64,000 bases of DNA, taken from the NCBI GenBank assembly GCA_016758965.1, contig JAEPRB010000040.1, forward strand, positions 124,001 to 188,000. The letters are read 5' to 3'. Positions 38,486 to 51,485 of the stretch are shown here, one piece after another; within the stretch, counting starts at the first letter, position 1; the number at the start of each line of letters is the position of its first letter. The notes under the pieces are model-generated. The model ran no database searches. It worked only from the letters and a program-made list of their open reading frames with translations, and was not told where the DNA came from. The DNA comes from Circinella minor (taxonomy: Eukaryota; Mucoromycota; Mucoromycetes; Mucorales; Lichtheimiaceae). The position numbers were made by a program, and so were the translations under genes.

Positions 38486-41400
38486 ATGACAACGATCGCC
38501 CCTGCACCATCTCTTGATTTCAGCATTAACGCTGAACAGGTAAATGAAATTACCAAAGCTATTATTAAAGAAGAGCTCGAAACAAACGATGCCATTGCTC
38601 CCTTGAAGCCAGAAGAGCGAACTTATGAAAATGTCATTCCTCGGTTGATTCACCTTGAAAACACTTTGTCAGGTATATATAATCATAACATAAAAATAGA
38701 GATAGGGTGAATAATACAAGAAAATGTCAATCTCTTGCGATTACTTATCTTTTTTGTTGGATATGTCGTATACTAGGCAAAATCCAACTTGTTGGTTCAC
38801 TCAGTCAAATTTCACCTGACGCAGCCGTCCGTGAAGCATCCGTCGCTGCTGAAAAAGAATATGAAGATTTCAGTATTGAACAAACTATGCGTCATGATCT
38901 TTACGTTGTTATTCAAAGTGTCATTGAAAAAACTGATCGTTCCAAGTTGTCTGCTGAAGAAGATCGATTACTTACAAAGACTGAACGTAGCTACCGTCGC
39001 AATGGTTTACATCTTCCCGAAGATAAGCGTAACGAGTTCAAAGAATTACGTAAGCGCTTGAGTGAAGTGTGTATAGAATTTATGAAGAATTGGAGTCGTG
39101 AAAGCAGCAGTAAGTATTTGTTTTTTTTTAAAAGAAAGACAAAAATGTTATTATCATTACTTTTCGAAGAAAGCTTACCTAAGATTATTATTCTCTTCTT
39201 TTACTCGTAACTAGCTGTCAAATTTACCAAGGTAACGAAAATAGTACAACGAGCCCAACTTTTAAAGAAAAGGGGAGGAGTACTTGTATATATTAAAAGA
39301 AAAAATTATCTTTTCTGTTTATGTAGGAAGAGCTTGAAGGAATGGATGACGACTTCTTGGGTACGCATAATACAAGTGTTTTACGTTTCTTTTTTAATTT
39401 ATTATTAGTTTACTTACATTTAATCCATATTAACATACAGGTGGATTGACTACCGAAGAAGAAGATGGTGTAAAGAAATATGTCCTGACTATGAAGTAAG
39501 ATCAGATTTATTGGAAAGGCGAGGTGGGATGAATATTGATATTTAATGGCTTTTATTTAACATTCAATTTTTTTTAGGTATCCTGGTAAAATTTCAACTT
39601 TGTCAACCATTACTATTACTATATATAGATATACTAATGAATGTGCTTTTTTTCTTCTCTGTACAATTAATTAGATGTTCGACCTGGTAAGACATCTTTC
39701 ACTTTCCTTTTTTTATTTATATTTGCTAGTATATATTTATTTATTAATAATAATTACTGTGTTTTGATCAGTACTCAAGATTTGTAAAAACGAAAACACT
39801 CGTAAGACTTACATCACTGCATTTGACTCACGTAACAGAGAAAACATTGTTTTGCTTGAAGAGGTAATTTTTTTGGGGTGGTCAAGTGTCATTCTGGTGT
39901 AACAAATGTCATAACACTATGGCGTAAACTTTTATTCTAACAACTTTTAATAATAATAATAACAATAATAATAATAATAGGCTGTTCGTCTTCGTAGACA
40001 ATGTGCAAAGGTTAGTATTGCTTTTGATTAGATGGTACAAGCCGTTAAAAATTGAAAATTCATACACTTAACTTTTTCTTTGTGCGGGTTGTTAGATTTT
40101 GGGTTACAAGTCTCATGCTGATTATGTTCTTGAAGTCAAGATGGCGAAGACTGTTGAAGCCGTTCGAGATGTAAGTTTTTATTTATGCTGTCTTCTTTTT
40201 AATTAATATATAGATAGATAGAAAGCTAATATAAAAAGGTAATCAAATTACGATTTAGTTTGTCGATGATTTGGCCAAGAGATTGCATGAACCCGGTCTC
40301 AAAGATATTGAAAAGCTGAAGGATATTAAACAGGTAATAATAAGCATTTATAGATAGAGGAACTTTGTTTTTTCTTGTTCTTGTTCCTGTTACGTTTTTA
40401 AATTTTTTTTTTTTTCAATTTGTAATAGAATGAGAAAGCTTCTCGTGGTGAAGAATTCGATGGTACTTTAAACCCATGGGACACCAGCTACTACGAACGT
40501 ATCTTATTGGAGAAGGAATACTCTGTTGATCAAGAAGAAATTAAAAAATATTTTAGTCTTGAGACAACCATCGAAAGTTCGTATAATACGCATATATTTT
40601 TATGATCTGTAAATACCCACTTTTACTTATTATGCGACAATTGATTAATAATAGAAATGCTTGAGATTTACGAAAAAGTGCTCGGTCTTAAGTTTGTCAA
40701 GGTTCCTGCTGATAAAGCCGTCGTATGGCACCCTGATGTTCAATTATTTGAATGTTGGGATGCTGTTGAAGATAAGAGCTTTTCAGGCTATATGTACCTA
40801 GATTTGTTCCCTCGTGATAGTAAATGTATGTTTTGTTTTATTTAACTATTTTTATCCCTATACTTCTTTATGTTATACTCATTATTATACATGGATTTTT
40901 AATAATAATAGATCCTCATGCTGCTTGTTTCCCAATGCAACCTTCTTATATTGCTGATGACGGTTCTCGTGTCGCACCCATTGCTGCTATGGTTGCTAAC
41001 TTTACAAAGCCGTGAGTAACAAAATAGCAATATATTACCTTTAAATAATCCAACTAAAACCGGTAATAATACTTTTTTAGAACTGCTGATAAGCCTTCGC
41101 TTTTGAAGCACGATGAAGTCGTTACTCTTTTCCATGAATTGGTATGATATTACATTTGACATGTATCTTGACTTATTATAAATATAAACTAATAATTTGA
41201 ACCTGTAAAACATATATATAGGGCCACGTTATGCATCATCTCTGTAGTCGTACCAGATTTGCTCGGTTCCATGGCACTTCTGTTGAAGGTGACTTCGTTG
41301 AAGCACCATCTCAAGTAAAATATAATCTTCTTACTTTCATCAATTATTTGGGGAAAGAAATAATAAATATCTCATCATTGTTATTTTTTTATTTTATTGT

Positions 41401-42198
41401 TTAGATGTTGGAGAACTGGTGTTATGATTACAAATCTCTCAAGTATCTTTCCGCTCATTTTGAAACTGGTGAAACTATTTCGGATGAAATTATTGATCGT
41501 ATCATCAAATCAAAGAATGTGATTGCTGCCTTGTTGAACCTTCGTCAATTGTTCTTTGGTATTTTTGATATGGAAATTCATACATCTGAGGATGAAAATC
41601 TGGATACTACCAAGATCTACAATTCTTTGCGTGAAAAGGTTTCACTTGTAAAGGCACCTGAGGTATGTGTTTATATTTGGCATAGAATTTACTACTATCC
41701 CATACGTATCTAATACTCACAGACGTTTTTTTTATTAGGGCTCATGTGGTCAAGCATCCTTTGGACATCTTATGGGGGGTTATGATTCTGGTAATGATTA
41801 TATACAAAATTCATTTTATTCACATGATAACAACGATTTTTTTTTGAATTCTTTAACAAATATATTAACTGTTCTTCTTATGAATATTTTTATAAAAGGT
41901 TATTATGGTTACATGTGGTCTAAGGTGTTCTCGAGTGACATGTTCTTTAGCAAATTTGAATCTGATACACTTTCACCAGAAACCGGATATTCCTACCGTA
42001 AATGTATTCTCGAAAAGGGCAGCAGCAAGTAATGTATCAACCCAAAAAAAATAGCTTATCTCTTTTTCTCGCTTGGTTGTTTATCAATACTAATAACAAA
42101 CACATTTTATTAGGGACGGTATGGATTTGTTAATTGATTTCCTTGGCCGTGAACCATCATCTGATGCTTTCATGAGAGAAGATATTGGTGTACAATAG
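38486..42198 (+). CDS. M3-family metallo-oligopeptidase (saccharolysin/thimet oligopeptidase, Prd1-like)
   Basis: Zinc-dependent cytosolic endopeptidase that trims short peptides. Twenty exons: 38486-38672, 38777-39109, 39215-39231, 39327-39360, 39441-39495, 39578-39585, 39675-39686, 39772-39863, 39981-40010, 40096-40170, 40259-40333, 40429-40576, 40655-40825, 40912-41011, 41081-41141, 41222-41314, 41405-41662, 41739-41790, 41899-42028, 42114-42198. They sum to 671 residues (thimet oligopeptidase is about 690). The zinc site HELGH is built at the exon 15/16 junction, followed by [20 protein letters not shown] with the third ligand in VEAPSQMLENW downstream. Other family blocks are [36 protein letters not shown] and [11 protein letters not shown]. 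Microexons of 17, 8 and 12 nt are needed to keep the conserved TVKFTKEEL and KYPDVRPVLK blocks. No targeting peptide is seen. Confidence 0.95.
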
Positions 42199-43167
42199 CC
42201 AAAAGCTGAAATATGGGGACATTTATAAATATATAGTTTTATATATCAGAGTTGGATTTTTTTTCTTGATTGTTCAATTAAATTTTTTCCTGAATGCTTG
42301 TTATACATCTTTTTTTTTTTTTTGTTTTTTGTCAATGCATGTCACTAATAAAAACATTTTAATCCCAGAAACAAATGTGAATTTTTAAAATTATAAAAGT
42401 AGGATTTGTACCAAGTTCCTGTCTTTCCGTCTCTACTCTACTTATGAGTACGTACGGCAATTCGAAATTCATCTTTGATAGCACCAATTAAGCTTAGTGT
42501 ATACATATTATATATATCTGTCGTCTCATGGTTTCCCTTGATCTCTACATTATCTAATACATCAGTTGATTATTTTGACTCTTCGACAACGGCTATAAAG
42601 TATCGGGTAAATAAAATGGATTTAAGCTATTATCTGATATATTATAAACAGCATCTTGATCTAGCTTGTATACAACGAAGCTGAATTATGTGAAATAAAA
42701 TGCTCACTTTCTCTCCTGTCGTATCTTCATTTGGGATCTCTTTGCTTGACCATAGGATATTCTACCCTGTATCTTCTGTTACATTTCACTTGCTTTTAAT
42801 TTTGCTGATGAAAGACGTTGTTTTTTGTTTGTTGATTATCACAACAGAAATCCTGGTGGAATGGTGATTTTCAATCGCGAACAACCAAATAGTGCGTCGC
42901 TGTTGTTTTTGCTTTTGACACTGAGCATACTGGTTGCTGCTAGTAGTACCTTTTGGTTCTTTTCCGAGTTTGGCTGCTTCAACGTCGATTGCTTCTGCCG
43001 AAAATCCAGTGTGAGTCTTCAAATCAATTTTCTACCTCGTAGGAACAGACGATGGTAAAAAGAGGAGTTTGTTACTGATCGCTTTTACTTCTGAAATGAC
43101 TGATTATTGTTTTGATTGCCTCTCCTATAAGAAGACATGTATTTTGTTCCGGGTAATTAAATCCATC

Positions 43168-43222
<55 letters not shown>

Positions 43223-43667
43223 AGAATAACTATAGAAACTTATTGGAATCAAGTTAATAACTTGGGAATCAATGATACAGTCAAACATGTTTCAGTTAAT
43301 CTGACATGCGTGGTTGAAGTTTGATGTTATTATTGCTATGTTTGATCTCATTCTTCTAAAACAAGGATAGTGTAGCTTATTATTTTATTAAAATAACAAT
43401 CTGCAATTTAATATGTGTTTATTTTACATAAAATTTTTTCAGCCCGAGGTTGATGGGGTGATGTTGTTTCTATTAACTTATATTAGCTTTTATTGAATGT
43501 AAACAAAGAGACTAAATGAAAGAGAAAAACGGTTATGTGACCAAGACAAATATGTTTAGTAGCATAGTTTGAATTTATACATCGTTTATTTAAAATATTA
43601 TATATACAGTTCTTGATTACGTTATTTTGAAACAGATAGATTTAAGTTGAAGAAAAAATATAATTAA
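42199..43667. other. Convergent intergenic region with a TA/TG microsatellite
   Basis: This 1.5-kb spacer lies between the 3' ends of the peptidase and aldolase genes. It contains the dinucleotide repeat at 43169-43219. It also contains a short minus-strand stretch (43022-42786) whose first 40 codons look protein-like (FSAEAIDVEAAKLGKEPKG), without recognisable start or splice context. Confidence 0.5.
43169..43219. repeat. Compound (TA)n(TG)n microsatellite
   Basis: About eleven TA units run directly into about fifteen TG units. It lies in the intergenic space between the peptidase and aldolase genes. Confidence 0.95.
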
Positions 43668-44196
43668 TTACAAAGTATGGACATTTCCAAGATCATGACA
43701 AGCTTCTTGAACTCGCATAATCATTGACTTTTCAGCAGCTCTAATTACAGCACGAGGATCATATTGTTTCTTATTGGGAATCTCGGGTCCTTCCGGATTA
43801 CCGACTTGAGTTTGCAAATATTCTTTGTTGGCTTCATAATATTTATGAATACCATCCCAATAAGCCCATTGTGTATCTGTATCCACATTCATCTTCACGA
43901 CACCATTGCGCACAGCTTCATGGATTTCTTCTTTAGTTGATCCAGATCCACCATGGAACACAAATAGAACAGGGTGTTCCTTATCGGTACCCAATTGTTT
44001 CTTGACATAGGCTTGATGTTTAGCTAACAATTCGGGATGTAATTTGACATTACCGGGAGCATACGATCCATGAACATTTCCAAAAGCGGCAGCAATTGAA
44101 AAGTATTTTGAAACAGAAGAAAATGCTTTGTAAATATCCCAAATATCCTCGGGTTGAGAAAATAAAGAGCTGTTTTCAACATCTTCATTATTAACT

Positions 44197-44228
<32 letters not shown>

Positions 44229-44926
44229 CATTTCTAGCCATTGTTTCATGGGCGCCATGCGTTTCAAATAATCGACACAGATTCGAATATTGTCTTCTTT
44301 GGGTTCTTTAGACAAATCTAACATGTGGGAGGAAAAGAGGGGCTCGCCGTGGGCCTTGAAGTATTCCTCATCAGCACGAAGCATACCGTCAAACCACGGT
44401 AAGAGGTTCTTTGCACAATGATCAGTGTGTAAAATGACGGGAATACCGTATGCCTTTGCAACAGAACGGACATACTGATAAAAAAAATATGATTATTTTT
44501 TGGTCAAATTTTTAGCTACACAGCTTAACAAAATAAAATAATAGCAATAATGATAGACAGCAGTTCTTACATGAGCACCAGAAATAGCCCCAAGTATCGA
44601 AGCCTGTTGAGAGCTGTTATCGAGGCCTTTTCCAGCGAAAAAATCGGCACCACCATTAGAAAATTGAACCATGATAGGTGAACGAATATCTCTTGCTGCT
44701 TCTAAAACAGCATTTACTGTACTATTTTTTATGTATTTGTATGTGTTAAAGAGTAAAATCAAATGCGGTCATAGATATGGATGATGTTGTGAAAAAAAGT
44801 ACGATACCTTGTTGAAGTGGCATTAATAGATGGAATAGCAAAGTTATGCTCTTCAGCATATTGAAAAACCTTTAATACATCATCACCAGTAATAACACCG
44901 GCTGGCACAATATCAGCAATACCCAT
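43668..44926 (-). CDS. FBA1: Fructose-bisphosphate aldolase, class II
   Basis: Three exons on the minus strand (44926-44808, 44721-44571, 44474-43668) encode 358 residues, equal to fungal Fba1. This zinc enzyme splits fructose-1,6-bisphosphate in glycolysis and reverses the step in gluconeogenesis. Motifs: AIPSINATSTSTVNAVLEAA across intron 1, VQFSNGGADFFAGKG, HTDHCAKNLLPWFDG with the zinc and catalytic His/Asp, FGNVHGSYAPGNVKL, FHGGSGSTKEEI (phosphate-binding) and KMNVDTDTQWAYW. The class II enzyme, absent from animals, fits a fungus. A TATA box lies 65-77 bp upstream. Codon choice is biased toward a few codons, as expected of an abundant protein. All key residues I can judge are intact. Confidence 0.98.
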
Positions 44927-44990
44927 TTTTATTTTATTATATGTATTTGAAAAAATATAAAAAAAAGACTCAAGGATATATTGTAAACAG

Positions 44991-45003
44991 GGTTTTATAT
45001 ATA
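44991..45003 (-). promoter_or_regulatory. TATA box of the aldolase gene
   Basis: On the minus strand TATATATAAAACC lies 65-77 bp before the aldolase start. The malate synthase promoter has a very similar box (TATATAAACCC) at a similar distance. Confidence 0.6.
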
Positions 45004-46593
45004 CGATTAATTAATAATTTGACAGGGGTCTACATTTTTGAATTACCTAAAATAAAATAAAAATTATAGCTACCATAAAAAATAGCATATGATTTTGAAT
45101 ATTAGAAAAACCCATGTTTTTTTACTTTACCCTTATTACATTATGAACCCATCAAAATATTTGATTCAGTTATATATGAAAGCAATTCAATAGTGTCAGA
45201 CCAGAGATATATGGAAGGTTTTATCATCCGTGAAATAGGTTGATTGAGCTTATCGTCTAAGTCTGTAGTAATCGTGCTGGGTAGTGCCACATTTATGTTA
45301 GAATCCCTTCCTTTACTATTAAAATTTAACTTTAACATATTTAATTTATTGATTATGTACAAATATTAAGTATTGTTTGTAGCTTAACTGTAGTCAAAAA
45401 GTATATTTGATACAAAAATGACCAAAATAATAATAATGAAAATATCCAAACATAAAATCAAGGAGTATCAAGAAAAGGAAGAAAAAAAATGTCATTATCC
45501 TTGAGATAGGTAGTGTAATAAAATGTAATTTTTTCTAGAATGTTGTTCTTGAAGAAGATTATCTGACAAAAAATTGATGGCATTTTTAAACGGATTACAG
45601 CTAGAGCTTGTATTTAATTATCTTTACCAATTATATTTTGACTGTTTATGAACATTTCCACTTGAATTTCCATGTCTTGTTATTACTACGGAAGTGTTAG
45701 GTACTATTGCTGAGATTTGCTGGTGCGTAAAAAGCTTTTTACTCGTAATGAACTGAAAGCTTATTCTTGGAAACTTCTTGGGTTGATAAACTGCCATCCA
45801 CTCATTTATTTTTACTTAAATATATACTTTTTGATAAATACAAAGGTTTTTTTATACATGATATTTTTCTTGGGCTGATTATTTTACATAAATTAGCAAT
45901 TACTAAATTGATTTGTATTGCTCCTGTTGGTATATTATAATATGCATATATAATATTTAGCTCTATTATTATATTTAATTAGTATACTAAGCCCGTAATG
46001 GAATATGAGGATCATTTTATTCTTAAAAACACCTTTACGTAGTAAACAATAAAAAGAACGACATAATCATTAGTAGCTATCTTGTAAAGTCCTATGTTTA
46101 CTTTATAATTACGTAACAAGTGTCCTGTGCGTGTTCCAAATTAGGAAGTTTAAGATATTAAAGTCATAACGACACTTAAGCGGCTGACCTCTGACTTGTT
46201 TGTTACTGCTTACAACGCACAACTATAATTATATACTTGGATAATAATTTAGGTCTCTACAGTTGTATTACGGCGGTAATATACACTTTTTTGTTATTTT
46301 TAGCTATGTCTAAATAAGCCTTGGATGAAGAATATGGACCATTAATTTTGTAGCCTTTTATTTAAACGATTTGATAGGTATATTTATTGTATAGTAAATT
46401 GTATGAAAAATACAACCAAAGAGACCATGATTTTTTTTAAGGCCACAATTCAAGTTCTGAATTAGTCAGTGCTCAGTACGTACTAAATTATAAATACATT
46501 ATATATATATATATAAGAAAATCAGTGTAAAAAATAATCAATGTAAATCATTGTTTTAGAGAGCTTACCTTTAATGTTTGTAAAAATGTACAC

Positions 46594-46902
46594 ATGATGG
46601 ATATTCGGTTACAGCATCATCCAGTTAAATGCGATACAACACACCTAAATGAGGATCTTGCTTTATGCAGAATATTGAGGAGTATCGTCTTGTATTTCAC
46701 TGTCTTGCTCCCGTTCAATAACATAGGTCACTTTAATGTATATCGCCGTTTACTTCATCTTCATAAAATCAAATGGGGGTGCCGAGTGTACTGGTCCCTC
46801 TCTTCCATTGAGGTGTTTGTTGGGGAAGTTAGTGATCCGAGTAAAGGTCAAGCTCAGCCTAAAGGGTCAGTTAAGGCGGCCTTTTCAATAAACCATTCCT
46901 GA
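46594..46902 (+). other. Isolated open frame, possible relic
   Basis: A 102-codon frame in an otherwise empty region. Its second half (KIKWGCRVYWSLSSIEVF, VSDPSKGQAQPKGSVKAAF) is less AT-driven than the surroundings. No family is recognised, no flanking exons or inverted repeats were found, and the antisense strand is also partly open. It could be a fragment of an old mobile element. Confidence 0.2.
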
Positions 46903-48704
46903 TCATCGCTTACAAACAAAAAATAATCCGTTTTTAAAAGACAGGAAAGCTCCAAATGACAAACTCCTATAGCAAAACTGCTAACCATAAGATATTTTAT
47001 TTTAATACTAGACACTGGGTTGTGTAATTTTCTATACTGGTGAACAAATTTATATAGAAAATTTCCCACGAATTAAAAGTACCTTCAATCGACCCGTAAT
47101 TTCTTCCGTTTTCTCTCAAGATATCACAATAGAAGACAGCACGCTGGTTGACTCTATATCTACTTTCATAATACATCATCTCGTGATACTAATTAGCTTT
47201 GATATTTTCCGGTGATTAAGTGCATAGCATAATCATATGTTTTACTATAGTTTAGTAAGGGGCTAATAAGGTGTTTTTTAGTACTATGCTTTGTTATATA
47301 TGGTAAAGCACGATGTTGAGATTGTAAGATGAAATACGTTACCTTATAATTCTTTCATACTTCGCTTAATATGATGCAGTATTGTCACATTTGTCCTGAA
47401 TCTTAATGATATTTTTCAAATACCGGAAAATGCATAATGACGTAGTTATACAGCAGACGATTTTAATTTTTTTCAAAAAAACAAGGTAATATGTAGCGAA
47501 ATGCATTTAATAAAATAGCAACGTGTAAATTATTTGGTGTATAAGGCCTATCATACTTTTAAGAAAGCATAATAATGACAAACGAAAAAAAAGAAGCTTT
47601 TTTGTCGCCATTATTATTATCCTTCACCCCTCTTCCTTATGCACGAAAAATTCCGGCCCCCTTTTTTTTTTATATTTCACGACCCCTTCCATTTATATGG
47701 TGAGTGTCGTTATTTTTTTTTTTTTTTCATTTTAATTATTTATTATACACAACTTCAATTCTCTTAAAGAAGCCCCGCTCCTAGTTTTCCCGTGATAAAT
47801 ACACCTGTGGTTTAAGTCACTCCTGTAAGATCATTCACTGTGTTAATAATAAATATAAGGGTTGCTGTGAGAAAACGGTGACGCGGATTACAAAATATGC
47901 TCCAAAATGAATATTGTCTCGGAGTGAATAACAAGAAAATTAGACACTATTAAGACATAAACTACATGGAAGACAGACTATTGGCATAAGGGAATCGGGA
48001 TCAATTATGATACTATATACTATTCTTTAGTATTGCTTCTACGCCTTTATCTTAATTGTAATCCTACTTGTAAACTCGTCTTGCTCTCGTTCCTGCTAAT
48101 AGCAGGAGTACTAGAATTAAACTGTAGTGTAATGTAATAATATATACTATTGTTAGCATCAATCTTACAGCACGTAAAAAAATTGGTAGTATCTGCATTG
48201 TACTAATAATAATCAAAACTTCAATACCCCAATGATATATTACAAACTGTATTTTATCTATCTCATTTTGTTTTGATGTATACTGTATGACAAAAGGGTA
48301 TACTATTATACATTATAAGACTTGGTTTTATTTTGAAGCATCTTTGATGTTAATGTTCCTGTTCTACGTACAATCATATTTTAATATGAATATAGCTGTC
48401 GTCAGTAATCCAAAGTAAGATGGGTAAAAGAAGTAGGGCTATTTGACTCAGCAATCAAAAGATCTACTCCTTTTTTTTTATCATCCGCCCGGAAGCTATT
48501 GGTTGGCTGTTGTAACATACTATAAACACACCCACTTTAAAAAATACGTATCAACATGATACATAGAACGCTCACTCAGATTTAGTTATAGTTGAATTAA
48601 TGGTGAGCAGCATCACGTTTTAAATACGCAGTGATGTTTCATATGCAATGGACTAAACACATAATTGGCTTCCTGAATGCATTTTAGAAGAAATATTAAT
48701 GTGA

Positions 48705-49060
48705 TCATCCGGTAGCTGACTCGGTAGTAACAACAGCTTCAATAGTAGTTATAGTATTATTAATTGTACTATCATTGAAGAACTTGTCCTTGGTATGGAA
48801 ACGGTGATGAAAACGGCGCTAACAAAAGAAATTAGTAACAGTATATAAATTTATACCAAAAGTATACAAGACCTTGCAGTCATTTCTGAACGTATTCAAT
48901 AAGCAGTAACATCAGGTTAATCGAGAGCATAGAAGTGTAAGTGTGACAAACCGTAGTTTCACCATGCTGGTTCAATGATTGTCATGCCGATATTAGATTT
49001 GTTTGTATTGATCAACGAAATACGAAACCAAGCACTGGTATTTGCATCAAAACATTGATA
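48705..49060 (-). pseudogene. Two unexplained coding-like segments
   Basis: On the minus strand, 48818-48705 follows a good acceptor (TTTTGTTAG) and reads 37 codons to a stop (RRFHHRFHTKDKFFN, ending TTIEAVVTTESATG). About 140 bp upstream, 49060-48962 reads QCFDANTSAWFRISL and SNIGMTIIEPAW before a TGA. Both have protein-like composition, but I found no splice that links them in frame. They may be the last exons of an unrecognised or decayed gene next to malate synthase. Confidence 0.25.
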
Positions 49061-49411
49061 TCATCAAAAATAAATAGCAACTAATATTTCATTTTTTAAC
49101 TCCTACGTACCCCCGAAAATAATTGATATTATGGAAATGATGTTAATAATAATGTTATTGATGGGCTTATTATCAGATAACAGAGATAAAAAGAGAGATT
49201 TTATATTTGGATTATAATTAAAACAAACTTATATGTACAGTTATTTTTATTTGAGTTTACTTTGTGCCAGCAAAACAATAAATTGGGGCTTAACAAGCGA
49301 TGGCAATAACATAGGAGAAAAAAAAAGATGTTAAAGGTGTGCTAAATGAGGGAAAAAATATTTTTTTTTGTTTCTTGAAAAAGGGGTATTGCTGTAATAT
49401 TTTTTTTCCAT

Positions 49412-51485
49412 TTACAACTTGGCAGAGTTGACAGTGGTGACGATATCATCATAAAGAAGGGTGGTCAAGAATTCGTTGTACTTTTCACCAGTAATGTTGG
49501 AGGCGAAAGCAGCCTTAGCAGCTTCGTACTTGGTAGAAGCATACTTGGCACCCAATTCTTTCTTGATCTTGGCAGTTTCCTCATCCAAGAGTTGAAGCAT
49601 GTATTGAGCGTTAGCAACCTTGCCTTCAGCAGTCTTGGTGTTATGGCGGGCCCATTGCCATAATTGAGAACGGGAAATTTCAGCAGTGGCAGCGTCTTCC
49701 ATCATGTAGTTAATGGGGACACAGCCAACACCTTCCAACCAAGAGCGCATGTAAGAAAGACCAACGCGGAGGTTGGAACGAATACCTTCTTCAGTGACTT
49801 GACCCTCGAAGTTGATGTTCAAGAGATCGTTGCGGCTGACACGGACATCGTCGCGACGAACATGGATTTGGTTAGGAGTAGGCATGTGTTGATCAAAAGC
49901 TTCATAGGCAATGGAAGCTAAGTTGGGATGGGCAACCCAAGTACTATTTTATGTAAGTTAGTATAAAATTATTCTTTTTTTTTAAAAAAAAAACTGTGTT
50001 TATAATATATATATATATATAACTCACCCGTCATGACCAGCAGTGACTTCACGGAGCTTATCAGCACGGACCTTCTTCATGGCAGCATCGTTAGCAGCCT
50101 TGTTATCCTTGATAGGGATTTGAGCGGCCATACCACCCATGGCGTGAACACCACGCTTGTGGCAAGTTTGGATGAGCAAGCGAACATAGGCATCCATGAA
50201 GGGAACGGTCATGGTGACTTGCGAACGATCAGGAAGAGTGAAGTCAGGGTGTTGACGGAAACGCTTGATGAAGGAGAAGATGTAATCCCAACGGCCACAG
50301 TTCAAACCAGCAGAGTGATCACGTAATTCGTAGATAATTTCGTCCATTTCGAAGGCAGCCATGATAGTTTCAATCAAGACAGTACCACGGATGGTACCAC
50401 GGGGAATTTGGATCATATCTTGAGCAACGTTGAAAATATCGTTCCAGAGTCTAATATCCAACACATAAATGTTTTAGTTCCTTAAACTCTTTTGTTTCAT
50501 ATAATAGTCCTCCTTCTTCCCCTGTTTTTTTTTTACTTATTCCAATCCCAATTATTTAAATCCTTTAATAAATATGAATCTTACCTGGCTTCAAGGTGAG
50601 ATTCCATCTTGGGAAGATAGAAGTAAGGACCCTTACCACGCTTGATTAATTCCTTAGCATTGTGGAAGAAGTAAAGACCGAAATCAAAGATGGAAGCGGA
50701 GGTAGGTTCACCATCAACCAAAAGATGAGATTCAACCATATGCCAACCTCTGGGTCTATAATATAAAATGTGTCAGCATCGGTTTTTCTATGGCGGAGTT
50801 GCTCTTTCACATGCGAATCATTTGTATTCTTTTTTTTTTTTGATTCTTACCTGACAAGAAGGACAGCAATCTTACCATCCTTACGCAAGCTGTATTGCTT
50901 GCCGTTAGGGTTGCTGAAAGTGATGGTTTCACGGATAGCATCACGCATGTTGACTTGACCGTCAATCATGTTGAACCAAGTTGGAGAAGAAGAATCTAAT
51001 ATATCACCACAACAATAATAATAAAACAATGCGCATAAGCGGCGTGAGAAAAATAAATATATACAAAACAAAACATGAATAATATATCAAAGATGTAACA
51101 CAAAAATACCTTCGAAATCAGCCATGAAGGTCTTAGCACCAGAGTTCAAGGCGTTGATAACCATCTTACGGTCAACAGGACCAGTAATTTCGACACGACG
51201 ATCTTGGAGACCAGGTGCGGGAACGGCAGCACGCCAGTTAGGATCTTCACGAATATAAGCGGTTTCGGGCAAGAAATCGGGCAAGACACCACGGTCAAGA
51301 GCTTCTTGACGGTAGACACGCTTTTGCATAAGAGCCTTACGAGTAGGGTTGAAGATGCGTTGCAAAGTAGCAACGAATTGCAAAGCTTCAGGAGTGAGGA
51401 TTTCAGCTTGTGCGGGAGTGACAGCACCAAGAACGGCAACGCCGGGAACGGTCGACTTGAAAGGAACTGAGGTTTGAGTAGACAT
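49412..51485 (-). CDS. MLS1: Malate synthase, peroxisomal glyoxylate cycle enzyme
   Basis: Five exons on the minus strand (51485-51110, 50995-50851, 50755-50585, 50450-50028, 49943-49412) encode 548 residues, the usual length. The enzyme condenses glyoxylate with acetyl-CoA to malate, allowing growth on C2 compounds and fatty acids. Motifs: [14 protein letters not shown] rebuilt across intron 1, VRPRGWHM across intron 2, and the family signature [16 protein letters not shown] with catalytic residues, then [11 protein letters not shown]. The C-terminus NSAKL ends in AKL, a PTS1 peroxisomal signal variant, so import is expected. Codon choice is strongly biased to C-ending and GGT-type codons, suggesting high induced expression. 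A TATA box lies about 85 bp upstream. Confidence 0.98.

Larger units (their letters stand above)
44927..49411. other. Large intergenic region, mostly featureless
   Basis: This 4.5-kb stretch is AT-rich and holds no clear gene. Weak coding signals occur at 46594-46902 (plus strand; GC content above its surroundings) and at 48705-49060 (minus strand), listed separately. A TGACTCA (AP-1/Gcn4-type site) is near 48445. No tRNA or snRNA is recognised. Confidence 0.5.

Noticed and set aside
42786..43150. Minus-strand fragment with FSAEAIDVEAAKLGKEPKG as a gene
   Set aside because: Another frame is equally open, there is no start codon or recognisable family, and a splice model could not be made to agree.
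48068..48110. Short hairpin CCTGCTA A TAGCAGG as a candidate structured RNA
   Set aside because: A 7-bp stem with a 1-nt loop is too small, and no neighbouring conserved boxes are seen.
51204..51470. Plus-strand frame opposite malate synthase exon 1
   Set aside because: It is open only because of the strong codon bias of malate synthase on the other strand.
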